Assembly (NCBI GenBank): GCA_003153655.1
Contig: PMAK01000183.1
Coordinates: forward strand, 9,092-16,365
Length of the DNA stretch: 7,274 nucleotides
Direction: 5' to 3'
Origin: Phycisphaerales bacterium
GTDB lineage: Bacteria; Planctomycetota; Phycisphaerae; Tepidisphaerales; Tepidisphaeraceae
Part shown: in pieces, positions 1 to 6,087 of the stretch
How the letters are laid out: each line of letters starts with the position of its first letter
How positions within the stretch are numbered: position 1 is the first letter of the stretch
The notes under the pieces: model-generated
Databases searched by the model: none
What the model was told of the DNA's origin: nothing
The model's input: only the letters and a program-made list of their open reading frames with translations
Position numbers and translations under genes: made by a program

Positions 1-1
1 A

Positions 2-622
2 ACCTACGGCCACGCGGCGATTCTGGCGATGATGGAGCAATACCGGCTGGGCCATTCCGAAGACGAAGTCTTCACTGCCGCATTGCATCGCACTGAGGCG
101 GAGTTCTACACCGAGTTCGGCCATTGGTGCGAAGCCCAGGTCGCGGGATGGGGATACGACCCGGCGACGAGCAAAAAATACGATCAGTTGCGCGAAGAAG
201 GCGAAGATTTGATCAAGCGGCGGCAATATCAACTTGCGCTGCCGGTATGGGAAGAAATTGTCAAACTGCGGCCGGTCGATCTGCTGCCGCATAAACGGCT
301 CGCCGGGCTATACAAAGTTTGCAACCAGCCCGAAAAAGCGGCGGAACAACTGGCGATCCTGGCGGCGGTGGATGTACAGAGCAACCTCTACGCCAAGGCA
401 ACGGCTCGAACGTTGCGCGATATCGGAAAATACGACGAGGCCGTGAAATGGGCACGCCGGGCGATGTATACCGATCCGTATGATGCTGATGCACATCAAC
501 TACTCGAAGATGTGGATGAGAAGGTTGGGGATGCCGCGGGGGCGGATCGGGAAAAGAAGGTGCTGGTGATATTGCAGCAGCTACGAGCGGCCACGGATGC
601 TGCGGCTACGCAGCCGAATTAG
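2..622 (+). CDS. C-terminal part of a TPR-repeat protein, possibly peptidase-MA-like (5' end outside window)
   Basis: The reading frame is open from the window edge, so only the last 206 residues are visible; the ATG at 29 is internal. Residues 60-93, 94-127, 128-161 and 162-195 fall into four consecutive 34-residue units with tetratricopeptide spacing: a bulky/small helix A, an Ala near the start of helix B (as in YDEAVKWARRA), and Pro at the unit ends (LRP, TDP). TPR solenoids usually bind protein partners. The first ~54 residues (YGHAAILAMMEQY, then HRTEAEFYTEFGHW) resemble the helical tail that follows the HExxH core in peptidase-MA-like (gluzincin) proteins fused to TPRs. That is inference, because the catalytic part would lie upstream. 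The C-terminus ends in a low-complexity Ala/Thr tail. The gene converges with the toxin gene, with about 30 bases between stop codons and no strong terminator hairpin. The TPR call is firm; the peptidase suggestion is weak. Confidence 0.75.
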   Translation, partial: TYGHAAILAMMEQYRLGHSEDEVFTAALHRTEAEFYTEFGHWCEAQVAGWGYDPATSKKYDQLREEGEDLIKRRQYQLALPVWEEIVKLRPVDLLPHKRLAGLYKVCNQPEKAAEQLAILAAVDVQSNLYAKATARTLRDIGKYDEAVKWARRAMYTDPYDADAHQLLEDVDEKVGDAAGADREKKVLVILQQLRAATDAAATQPN

Positions 623-652
623 GCAGACTCTTTCGCAGGTGCGCGGCGGCGA

Positions 653-916
653 TCACAATCCACGATAACTTTCCCGACGATGAGCCACGATCGTCACCGT
701 GATAAACCGCCGATCATCGTCCACCGCATAAACGATGCGCCAATCTCCTACGCGCAGTCGGTAAAGTGATTCGTGACCTGCGAGCTTCACGCATTGCGGC
801 GGACGCGGATGGTTCGCGAGCGCATCGATCTTCAGCTTCATCCGGCGGAATACATCGTTGGGAACGCCGTCGATGGCTTTGCGGGCGCTGGGACGGAACT
901 CCAGTGTGTAACTCAT
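653..916 (-). CDS. RelE/ParE-superfamily toxin
   Basis: This 87-residue protein has the size and fold pattern of RelE/ParE toxins, which are either ribosome-dependent mRNA endonucleases (RelE) or gyrase poisons (ParE). An N-terminal strand (YTLEFRPSARKAI, 3-15) is followed by a helical pair (about 16-35). Next comes the family hallmark segment YRLRVGDWRIVY (52-63), an acidic turn DDD (66-68), and a final strand ending in AHRRESYR (78-85). The Arg in RVGDWR and the terminal H-R-R-x-x-Y-R cluster match residues that RelE-type enzymes use to bind and cleave mRNA, so RNase activity is more likely than a ParE role; this is inference from motifs. Its ATG overlaps the antitoxin stop codon by four bases (ATGA, 913-916), the usual coupling that keeps toxin synthesis dependent on antitoxin translation. 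The family call is firm; the exact subfamily is open. Confidence 0.88.
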   Translation of the reverse strand: MSYTLEFRPSARKAIDGVPNDVFRRMKLKIDALANHPRPPQCVKLAGHESLYRLRVGDWRIVYAVDDDRRFITVTIVAHRRESYRGL

Positions 917-1149
917 CGCCCGCGTTTTCCGTTCGACGGCGAAATTTTACCCGTTCGTTCCGCCTTGATTCGCTGCCAGGAAATGCTCTCCCCCGGTTCG
1001 GTGACGCGGCGTTTGGATTCCGCAACATCTCCCCAATCCTGCGCGCTCATCGTCCTGATCTTTTTCAATTCCTGCATGAGATGCTCGTACTCTTTCTCCT
1101 CGACGATTACGAATCGTTTCCCCGCCAAACGTATTTTTTGAATTACCAT
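913..1149 (-). CDS. Antitoxin of the RelE-type module (Phd/YefM- or RelB-like)
   Basis: This small 78-residue charged protein lies directly upstream of, and overlaps, the RelE-type toxin gene, which is the main basis for the call. The N-terminal strand-helix segment (IRLAGKRFVIVEEKEYEHLMQELKK cut here: RFVIVEEKEYEHLM at about 12-25) resembles the start of many Phd/YefM-like antitoxins that accompany RelE toxins. The C-terminal half (GESISWQRIKAER and a basic tail) should be the toxin-wrapping part. I chose the ATG at 1149 because a strong GAGGTG ribosome site lies six bases upstream; a GTG at 1158 is possible but lies inside that site. Such antitoxins neutralise the toxin by direct binding and usually repress their own promoter as a complex. 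No defined DNA-binding motif is visible by eye, so the family assignment is weaker than the role. Confidence 0.78.
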   Translation of the reverse strand: MVIQKIRLAGKRFVIVEEKEYEHLMQELKKIRTMSAQDWGDVAESKRRVTEPGESISWQRIKAERTGKISPSNGKRGR

Positions 1150-1155
1150 AGTCGT

Positions 1156-1161
1156 CACCTC
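1156..1161 (-). promoter_or_regulatory. Ribosome binding site of the antitoxin gene
   Basis: On the minus strand the sequence reads GAGGTG, six bases before the ATG at 1149. This strong Shine-Dalgarno match settles the antitoxin start. A strong site on the antitoxin, with the toxin relying on overlap coupling, fits the excess antitoxin synthesis expected of type II modules. Confidence 0.7.
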
Positions 1162-1241
1162 GCTGGTTGTGTCATTCTACACGCTGATGCCGGCCAATAC
1201 GATTGTTTCGCACGGTCCACGGAAAAGACTATTATTTGGAC
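1162..1241. promoter_or_regulatory. Divergent intergenic region between antitoxin and mazG-like genes
   Basis: These 80 bases must carry promoters for the leftward toxin-antitoxin pair and the rightward mazG-like gene. On the minus strand a TAGAAT (+ strand 1174-1179) matches the -10 consensus at five of six positions and lies about 25 bases before the antitoxin start. No convincing -35 element sits 16-18 bases before it. No clear promoter for the rightward gene could be picked. If the toxin-antitoxin complex autoregulates, its operator would lie here and could also affect the mazG-like gene. Confidence 0.3.
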
Positions 1242-1526
1242 ATGGCCTCCAGCAAACTAACCATCGCGGATTTTCAGAAGCATATCTCAGAGCGATACGA
1301 AAAATCGGACCGCGCCCGCGGAACGCCCAAGACTTTTCTTTGGTTCATCGAAGAGATCGGAGAACTGGCCACTGCGCTGAATGGCGACGACCGCGCGAAT
1401 CTTGAAGAGGAATTCGCCGATGCGCTGGCGTGGCTCTGCACGCTGGCGAACATCAATGAGATCGACCTGGCCGCCGCGGTTTCGCGGAAATACCTGGGAA
1501 AGAAACGCCCCAAAGGGCATAAATGA
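1242..1526 (+). CDS. MazG-like nucleotide pyrophosphohydrolase (short, single domain)
   Basis: This 94-residue protein belongs to the all-alpha NTP pyrophosphohydrolase (MazG/RS21-C6/dUTPase-2) superfamily, which hydrolyses nucleoside triphosphates to monophosphate and pyrophosphate. The Mg-binding signature is visible: ExxE at E38-E41 in WFIEEIGEL, and ExxD at E57-D60 in LEEEFADALAW, within two predicted helices. The C-terminal KKRPKGHK tail is strongly basic. One domain of about 100 residues matches the short MazG-like proteins rather than the ~260-residue two-domain E. coli MazG. I chose the ATG at 1242 (MASSKLT) because the signature domain starts just after it; in-frame TTG codons at 1203 and 1236 are less likely, and no strong ribosome site decides the matter. 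It is transcribed divergently from a toxin-antitoxin pair. Likely role: removal of non-canonical or excess nucleotides; the substrate cannot be read from sequence. Confidence 0.85.
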   Translation: MASSKLTIADFQKHISERYEKSDRARGTPKTFLWFIEEIGELATALNGDDRANLEEEFADALAWLCTLANINEIDLAAAVSRKYLGKKRPKGHK

Positions 1527-2216
1527 TTACCAGAAGGCCCAATCATGGGTGTAAAGAACGTAGACGCCCAGCAGCAAATTGGTGACGGCATGCGCAATGA
1601 TGCAAGGCCCCAGGCTTTTCGTGCGAATCAGTAGCCACGCGATCATCGCGCCCCAGACGATCGCCGTGATCCACTGAATGTGAACGCTGGCAAAAGCGAG
1701 CGTCACGATCGTAAACGCTTTCCAATCCCATTCCCCGATCCCCGCCAGCTTGAAATCATTCGGGGCGATGACCATCCGCCACAGAAAATCCCGCCAGAAA
1801 TATTCTTCCATAAAGGGGACGACCAGCACCGGCCCGGCGAGGCGCACGGCAATGAACGTCCACAGCAATATCGGCGAAGAGGTTTGCGTGAATGGATCAA
1901 CGACTTCCACGCTCGGCCGCCAATAATGGGGCCAGAAGTGGAGAAGAACTTTCTCCATCCCGACCCATTGGAAGATGCCAACGACGCCGACAATGACGCC
2001 GAACCAGGCGTAGTTCCAGTTGATCTTTGTGTAGTGAGAGCGAAGGACGATCAATAGCCAGCCGGCGACAATCGTTTTGATAATATAGCCGAGAACGAAG
2101 AAAGATGGCCAATGCGCCGCGGCATAGGTGAGCAATAAAAACGCCGCCATGGGAATGAAGTAGGCGGTGTCGTCGCCAATCGGGCGTTTGAATAATGGTC
2201 TGATCGGTTGGGTCAT
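1527..2216 (-). CDS. CPBP-family (CAAX/Abi) intramembrane metalloprotease
   Basis: This 229-residue polytopic membrane protein has about seven hydrophobic segments (roughly 18-36, 39-58, 69-87, 115-135, 166-178, 183-197, 203-222). All three CPBP signatures are present in order: EExxxR at E137-E138...R142 (EEYFWR), FxxxH at F175-H179 (FASVH), and HxxxN at H209-N213 (HAVTN). In Rce1-type proteases these Glu/His/Asn residues bind or activate the catalytic centre within the membrane, so the enzyme should be active. The Trp-rich character and overall layout resemble the CAAX-protease-related subfamily reported near PEP-CTERM/exosortase loci, but no exosortase is visible here, so the subfamily is a guess. 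Its ATG overlaps the lipB stop codon (ATGA, 2213-2216) and has no good ribosome site of its own, so translation probably depends on lipB. Its stop codon directly abuts the mazG-like stop. The substrate is unknown. Confidence 0.88.
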   Translation of the reverse strand: MTQPIRPLFKRPIGDDTAYFIPMAAFLLLTYAAAHWPSFFVLGYIIKTIVAGWLLIVLRSHYTKINWNYAWFGVIVGVVGIFQWVGMEKVLLHFWPHYWRPSVEVVDPFTQTSSPILLWTFIAVRLAGPVLVVPFMEEYFWRDFLWRMVIAPNDFKLAGIGEWDWKAFTIVTLAFASVHIQWITAIVWGAMIAWLLIRTKSLGPCIIAHAVTNLLLGVYVLYTHDWAFW

Positions 2217-2914
2217 TGGGATGAATCATTCGCGGGTGAAGAGCGCGTCTCGGCGCGCCGGGACGCAGCCAAACCCGTTGTTAAATGACGAATCAAAATC
2301 TCTTTAACCTCTGCAAGCGGTGGCGATTTAACGCCGAGGATTTTCCCGATGCTGGTCACCCCGCGATCTGTTAACCCGCAGGGAACAATGTGCGCGAATC
2401 CGGCCAGATCGGTCGAAACATTCAGCGCCAGGCCATGCAGTGAAGTCCCCCGCCGAATGCGAACGCCGATGGCGCAGATTTTCGCGAGTTTCTCTCCGTC
2501 GGAAACCCACACACCGACAGCCTCCGGATCGGTCTGCCCTTGAATGCCCAATTCCGCCAGCGCGGCGATGACCATTGCCTCAAGCCAATGCACATACCCG
2601 CTGACCATAAATCCATGGTTCGCCAATCGGATGATCGGATAGGCGACAATCTGCCCGGGGCCGTGAAACGTGATGTCCCCGCCCCGATCGCTGTGAACGA
2701 CTTCCACCCCGAGGCGTTCGAGTTTCTGCGGGCTGGTCTTGAGATTCTTGATCGAATCATCTCGCCGGCCCAGCGTAACGACCGCTGGATGTTCCACGAT
2801 GAACAACGTTTCGTCCGCCCCCGCCGCCACTTTCTCGACAGCCTCTTCCTGCAAACGCCACGCATCGCGATAGGACATGTTGCCGAGGTCTTCAACCGTG
2901 ATCGCGTCGCCCAT
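2213..2914 (-). CDS. lipB: Lipoyl(octanoyl) transferase LipB
   Basis: LipB moves the octanoyl group from octanoyl-ACP to lipoyl-dependent E2 subunits and GcvH, the first step of protein lipoylation, which LipA completes. Using the ATG at 2914 (233 residues), the signatures are: TLGRR (47-51), RGGDITFHGPGQIV (77-90), Lys145 in AKICAIGVRI, SLHGLALNV (158-166), and Cys179 in IVPCGLTDRGVTS. The Cys/Lys pair is the known thioester-forming dyad, so the enzyme appears intact. The start is chosen because its ATG shares one base with the upstream stop codon (TAATG) and follows GGTGGA by four bases; an in-frame GTG at 2923 would add three residues. The last ~20 residues (Arg/Ser-rich) are not part of the conserved fold. 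lipA is not in view. It sits between a branching enzyme and a membrane protease in one coupled operon, an unusual setting. Confidence 0.96.
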   Translation of the reverse strand: MGDAITVEDLGNMSYRDAWRLQEEAVEKVAAGADETLFIVEHPAVVTLGRRDDSIKNLKTSPQKLERLGVEVVHSDRGGDITFHGPGQIVAYPIIRLANHGFMVSGYVHWLEAMVIAALAELGIQGQTDPEAVGVWVSDGEKLAKICAIGVRIRRGTSLHGLALNVSTDLAGFAHIVPCGLTDRGVTSIGKILGVKSPPLAEVKEILIRHLTTGLAASRRAETRSSPANDSSQ

Positions 2915-4605
2915 TACATCCACCAGCTCAAGTCGATGTTGGGGAAAATGCTGTCATGCTGATCCATCTCCTGCAATTCCGTCTTTCGAATCGCGGATAA
3001 TTCCCGCCCCGCCGCAACTTCCTCCGCCATCAGCGTGGCCCGATCAAAATTGGTGGCATGACCAGAAAACCGCTGAATTCCATAATCCACCGCGCCGTTG
3101 GAATGAACCACAAACGGCCAATCGCTCGCCTGCAACAGCAGCAATTGCCGCCCCGCGCGCTGCATCAGGCCGCGTATGACCTCATTATTCCGCCACGGCA
3201 GTTCATGCAGCAATTTCAGCATCCGATTTTCCGCCCGGTATTCCATCTCCCACATCCAGCGATTGCGATCATTGATCCAGACACTATGATTCCCCTTCTC
3301 ACCCCAAGAACCTTCCGGCAGACGCATCACTTTGTCCGGCGGATGATGATAAAGCGCCTCTTCAGACGTCAGCAATTTAACGCTCCGATCATTCGCCAGC
3401 GTCAGAACCACATCCCGCAAAAATCGCGGCCCCTCAAACCACCAATGCCCAAACAGTTCCGCATCGAACGGCGCAACGCAAACCCCCTGCCGCCCCGTCC
3501 GGTCGCGATGCTCCCGCAACACCTCCCGCACGACATTGCAAAAATGCTGCGCATGCTCAAAAACCTTCGCGGCAATGTCATCCGGATAATACGGATCCTT
3601 CTCGCCAAGCCCGGCTTTATTATTCGTCACCTTCCAATACCGCAATCCGCGCTCGTTGTGCTTCTTATGAAATTCCAGGTAAACCCCATTGCCGGGATAA
3701 CCAATCGACCCGCTCCAAACCTGCTCGCTCACGCGCGGATGCCGCCCAAACGCAAAACATCGCGGCTTTTCAGGCCAACTCACGACGCCCGTCGGCTCCA
3801 GCACGTCCCGCCAGCCGCGACGCGTATCCCAATGAACCTGCGCATCGTTCACGCCATGGAAATTCCCGTTCTCCAGCGTCCCCATCGCCTGCCCGCCTGT
3901 GATGAGATGCGTATCCACGAAAAAGTGCGTAATCCCGGCGTTGGCGATGAACAATTCCAGCCCCGGCCGATTCCGCGCATTGTCATACAAAACCGATGGC
4001 AGCCAATGATCCCACTGCGGCCGATACGCACATTCCGGCAGCCACATCCCGCGCGGCTTAACACCCAGCCGCTGCTCGCTCACCGCCGTCCCCGCCGCAA
4101 GCTGCGCCGCTATCGATTGATCGTTCAGCAACAGCGGCATATACGCATGTGTCGCATTACTCGTCAGAATCTGAATATGCCCCTCGCGGAACCGCTGCGC
4201 GAACTCCGCCGGGATATCCCGTTTAATCCGGTCGAAATGAGCAAGCCGATCCTGATACCACTTCTCCCACTGCCCGGCGAGATGGGCAAAATGTAACGCG
4301 TTGGTTCGCTCAAATTCTTTGCGATCCGCAGCCGCCCGTTCCGACCTTTCCGTCAAATATTCCGCAAAACCAGCCTTAAAACGGTCATGCGACAGTTGCT
4401 CAAGCAGCACCGGGGTCAATCCGATAGTCAGGGCTGGCCGTGCTTTTAGGAGGGCACATTCGCCAACCATGTCGAGGATCGGGAGATACGTTTCGGCGGC
4501 TGCCTCAAACAGCCACGCCTCTCCATGGGGATACGAACCGTGATGCAAAACGTAGGGCAGATGCCCATGCAGCACGATGCACAATGCGCCCAGTTCTTCG
4601 CTCAT
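2914..4605 (-). CDS. GH57 family 1,4-alpha-glucan branching enzyme
   Basis: This is a full-length 563-residue glycoside hydrolase family 57 protein. Landmarks: HGHLPY (13-18, conserved region 1), WLPECAY (188-194, carrying the predicted nucleophile Glu191), APFDAELFGHWWFEG (378-392, predicted acid/base Asp381), and SDWPFVV (494-500) in the C-terminal helical region. WLPECAY plus the FDxExFGHWWFEG segment is the pattern of GH57 branching enzymes such as those of Thermococcus and Thermus, which transfer alpha-1,4 chains to alpha-1,6 positions in glycogen-like polymers. Some close family members act mainly as hydrolases, so activity is inferred. The ATG at 4605 places region 1 close to the N-terminus as usual; an ATG at 4635 would add ten residues (MAQRRLASPP), and neither has a strong ribosome site. 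It is the first gene of a coupled operon with lipB. No other glycogen gene is visible nearby. Confidence 0.92.
   Translation of the reverse strand: MSEELGALCIVLHGHLPYVLHHGSYPHGEAWLFEAAAETYLPILDMVGECALLKARPALTIGLTPVLLEQLSHDRFKAGFAEYLTERSERAAADRKEFERTNALHFAHLAGQWEKWYQDRLAHFDRIKRDIPAEFAQRFREGHIQILTSNATHAYMPLLLNDQSIAAQLAAGTAVSEQRLGVKPRGMWLPECAYRPQWDHWLPSVLYDNARNRPGLELFIANAGITHFFVDTHLITGGQAMGTLENGNFHGVNDAQVHWDTRRGWRDVLEPTGVVSWPEKPRCFAFGRHPRVSEQVWSGSIGYPGNGVYLEFHKKHNERGLRYWKVTNNKAGLGEKDPYYPDDIAAKVFEHAQHFCNVVREVLREHRDRTGRQGVCVAPFDAELFGHWWFEGPRFLRDVVLTLANDRSVKLLTSEEALYHHPPDKVMRLPEGSWGEKGNHSVWINDRNRWMWEMEYRAENRMLKLLHELPWRNNEVIRGLMQRAGRQLLLLQASDWPFVVHSNGAVDYGIQRFSGHATNFDRATLMAEEVAAGRELSAIRKTELQEMDQHDSIFPNIDLSWWM
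2919..2924 (-). promoter_or_regulatory. Ribosome binding site of lipB inside the end of the GH57 gene
   Basis: The minus strand reads GGTGGA four bases before the lipB ATG at 2914, inside the last Trp-Trp-Met codons of the upstream gene. Together with the TAATG stop/start overlap it supports ATG 2914 over GTG 2923 and indicates translational coupling. Confidence 0.55.
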
Positions 4606-4788
4606 GGGCGGAGATGCTAACCGGCGTTGCGCCATGTGCCTATGTCCGAGTCATCTGGAAATTGGGTGAACGCTATGTATTGGGCTTGTCAAGAACGTGT
4701 TACGAAGGGTAGACTTATTCCTGTAAACGTCGGCAGGAATGCGTACTCCGGCATGGGAACCTGGTCGAACTGGACTGAGGGCGCCCAG
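4606..4788. promoter_or_regulatory. Divergent promoter region between the GH57 operon and an orphan gene
   Basis: Rightward, TTGTCA (4686-4691) and TAGACT (4710-4715) are 18 bases apart and form a plausible sigma70-type promoter. It is followed by GAGGG (4777-4781), seven bases before the ATG at 4789. On the minus strand the same palindromic CTTGTCAAG (4685-4693) gives a perfect TTGACA (4692-4687), but I see no good -10 box at the right distance. The region has no convincing gene on either strand, although the orphan frame is open back to 4627. Confidence 0.4.
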
Positions 4789-5277
4789 ATGCTGCAGCAG
4801 CGGCACATTTTCCCTCCAATGCCCGATATCGGGAAATCCGAATCCCACTACGCAAACCTTGCCCGACTCGCCGACGCTGATGGAAATATCTACGCCCAAC
4901 ACGCCGCCAAAGTCGGACAATACATCACCCTCGCCCTCGATCACCATCTCGATTGGCCGGCAAAGCTGCGCTATTTCGAGCACGCCATAAAACGCCATTG
5001 TGTTCCGCCAACCGTCCCGGATGAAACCGTCTGGATATTTTATCGCGATCTCGCGGACCTCGTCCGCCAATATGCCGGCCACGAAGCCCTTCGCCTCGCG
5101 AGCATTGAGGATGATCTATACGCCACCCGGCTCGACCTCGGCGCCGAGCGGAATGCCGTGGAATCCGACGCCGAAAACTTCTTCGCCCAACTCCTCGACG
5201 CCGGCGATAAACGGCCCGATTGGGTCTGCGAGGAAGACTGGCTTCAACTGAAAATGATCCGGGATGTGTGGATTTGA
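4789..5277 (+). CDS. Hypothetical soluble protein, family not recognised
   Basis: I do not recognise this protein. From the ATG at 4789 it has 162 residues, no signal peptide or membrane segment, and looks almost entirely helical. It is rich in Trp, Tyr, His and Asp, with helices around 36-55 (AQHAAKVGQYITLALDHH), 56-71, 78-96 (ETVWIFYRDLADLVRQY), 97-112 and 120-137 (ERNAVESDAENFFAQLLDAG). It ends in a Trp-containing amphipathic segment. Its codons are strongly C-ending (GCC, CTC, GAC), as expected for a real gene, and this bias fades upstream of about 4790. GAGGG lies seven bases before the ATG, and a promoter-like pair lies further upstream. The frame is open from 4627, with an alternative start at 4675 (GGTGA five bases upstream) that would give 200 residues. 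A 143-codon opposite-strand frame in the same codon register (4651-5082) is probably a shadow. Whether it is linked in function to the divergent branching enzyme is unknown. Confidence 0.6.
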   Translation: MLQQRHIFPPMPDIGKSESHYANLARLADADGNIYAQHAAKVGQYITLALDHHLDWPAKLRYFEHAIKRHCVPPTVPDETVWIFYRDLADLVRQYAGHEALRLASIEDDLYATRLDLGAERNAVESDAENFFAQLLDAGDKRPDWVCEEDWLQLKMIRDVWI

Positions 5278-5362
5278 AATAATCTCGGCGCCGCGCCAGG
5301 AATGATCCGTATCGACTTTCGGCAGCTATCTGCCCAAAACCCCGTTTGTATAGGTAGTATGG

Positions 5363-5368
5363 TATACT
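5363..5368 (+). promoter_or_regulatory. Extended -10-like element upstream of the PIN toxin-antitoxin module
   Basis: TATACT preceded by TG and one base (5360-5368) is an extended -10 motif. No matching -35 box is seen 16-18 bases upstream. GTAT recurs at 5348, 5357 and 5362 and overlaps the palindrome GTATAC (5362-5367), so the site could also bind the antitoxin as an operator. A start about seven bases after this box would fall within the ribosome site and leave a very short leader, which weakens the promoter reading. The rest of the 5278-5385 gap shows no gene. Confidence 0.3.
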
Positions 5369-5373
5369 TTTGT

Positions 5374-5380
5374 GGAGGTG
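5374..5380 (+). promoter_or_regulatory. Ribosome binding site of the DUF104-like antitoxin
   Basis: GGAGGTG lies five bases before the ATG at 5386. This near-perfect Shine-Dalgarno site fixes the antitoxin start and excludes the longer reading from 5302, which would add 28 residues with no family resemblance. Confidence 0.75.
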
Positions 5381-5385
5381 CAGCC

Positions 5386-5610
5386 ATGACCACGAAAGTT
5401 CACGCGACTTATCGCAACGGAGTCTTCCTGCCCTCAACTCCGCCGCCAGTCGCGGATGGCGCGGAGGTGGAACTCATCATCACTTCCACCGGTGAACCGA
5501 AATCGCTGGCTGACTCGCTTGATGAAATTGCTCACCTGCCGGTTGAAGGCCCCCAAGATGGCTTTTCCGGCGCCGATCACGACCGTATCCTCTACGACCC
5601 CCAAAAATAG
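5386..5610 (+). CDS. Antitoxin, AF2212-like / DUF104 family
   Basis: This 74-residue protein is the antitoxin of a VapBC-type module. The N-terminal beta segment (KVHATYRNGVFLPSTPPP at about 4-21, then DGAEVELII at 24-32) follows the AF2212-like pattern: a short strand, N-G-V-F/L-x-P, then a hydrophilic turn and an E-V-E-hydrophobic strand. The C-terminal part (about 39-74, ending in ADHDRILYDPQK) carries the HDxxLY-type ending common in PIN-associated members, which probably wraps the toxin and blocks its metal site. The start is fixed by GGAGGTG. The stop codon lies two bases before the toxin ATG, so the two genes form one transcript and are likely translated together. As with other type II modules, repression of its own promoter is likely but not demonstrated by sequence. 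Confidence 0.85.
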   Translation: MTTKVHATYRNGVFLPSTPPPVADGAEVELIITSTGEPKSLADSLDEIAHLPVEGPQDGFSGADHDRILYDPQK

Positions 5611-5612
5611 TA

Positions 5613-6029
5613 ATGAGCGTCGTCATTGATACCGGACCCTGGTATGCCAGCGTTGTTCCTGGCGACCCCCGACATGCGGACGTCGTAGCGTGGTTTCGCG
5701 TAAATAATCAGCCATTGGTTACGACGGATTATATTATTGATGAATCCCTGACACTATTGAGGAGTCGCGGTGAACGCTCGCGTGCTATTGCGCTGGGCCG
5801 CCACCTGTTGGATTTATCGGGAGTAACCGTCCATTTCATCAACGAAGCTCAAGTCCGGCAGGCGTGGACATTGTTCAGAGATAATCCTGATCGCGGTTGG
5901 AGCTTCACGGACTGCACGAGCAAAGTAGTGATCGACACGTTGCATATCAAACAAGCGTTGACCTTCGATCGTCACTTCGCGGAGTTCGGCGCATTGGAAC
6001 TCCTACCAAAGAACCCAGAGAAAAAATAA
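5613..6029 (+). CDS. PIN-domain ribonuclease toxin (VapC-like)
   Basis: This 138-residue PIN-domain protein has the expected VapC length. The four acidic metal-binding positions are visible: Asp6 in VVIDTGPWYA, Glu44 in YIIDESLTLL, Asp100 in WSFTDCTSKVV, and Asp119 in LTFDRHFAEFG. These coordinate Mg/Mn and cut RNA; well-studied VapC toxins cut tRNA or rRNA, but the target here cannot be read. All four positions are intact, so the toxin should be active if released. It lies two bases downstream of the DUF104-like antitoxin in a TAG-TA-ATG arrangement and has no strong ribosome site of its own, which fits translational dependence on the antitoxin. Lineage-specific toxin-antitoxin modules of this kind are common on genomic islands and in large environmental genomes. 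Confidence 0.92.
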   Translation: MSVVIDTGPWYASVVPGDPRHADVVAWFRVNNQPLVTTDYIIDESLTLLRSRGERSRAIALGRHLLDLSGVTVHFINEAQVRQAWTLFRDNPDRGWSFTDCTSKVVIDTLHIKQALTFDRHFAEFGALELLPKNPEKK

Positions 6030-6087
6030 TAGCCATCAAAGTGGCATGGATTGAGGAATTTTTGCCCGTAAAGCGGAGTATCTCCGA

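Noticed and set aside
1203..1241. A 13-residue N-terminal extension of the MazG-like protein from a TTG codon
   Set aside because: A rare start, no ribosome site, and the added residues have no place in the domain.
766..1260. A 164-codon plus-strand open frame across the RelE-type module
   Set aside because: It is antisense to the toxin-antitoxin pair and has no recognisable features or ribosome site.
3058..4296. A 412-codon plus-strand open frame
   Set aside because: It lies wholly opposite the GH57 gene; its translation is Pro/Arg/His-rich low-complexity sequence typical of a GC-rich shadow, while the minus strand has all GH57 motifs.
5302..5385. A 28-residue N-terminal extension of the DUF104-like antitoxin
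   Set aside because: The family match and the GGAGGTG ribosome site both point to the ATG at 5386.
6030..6087. Possible terminator after the PIN toxin (GCCA...TGGC followed later by a T run)
   Set aside because: The stem has only four base pairs and the T run begins more than ten bases after it.
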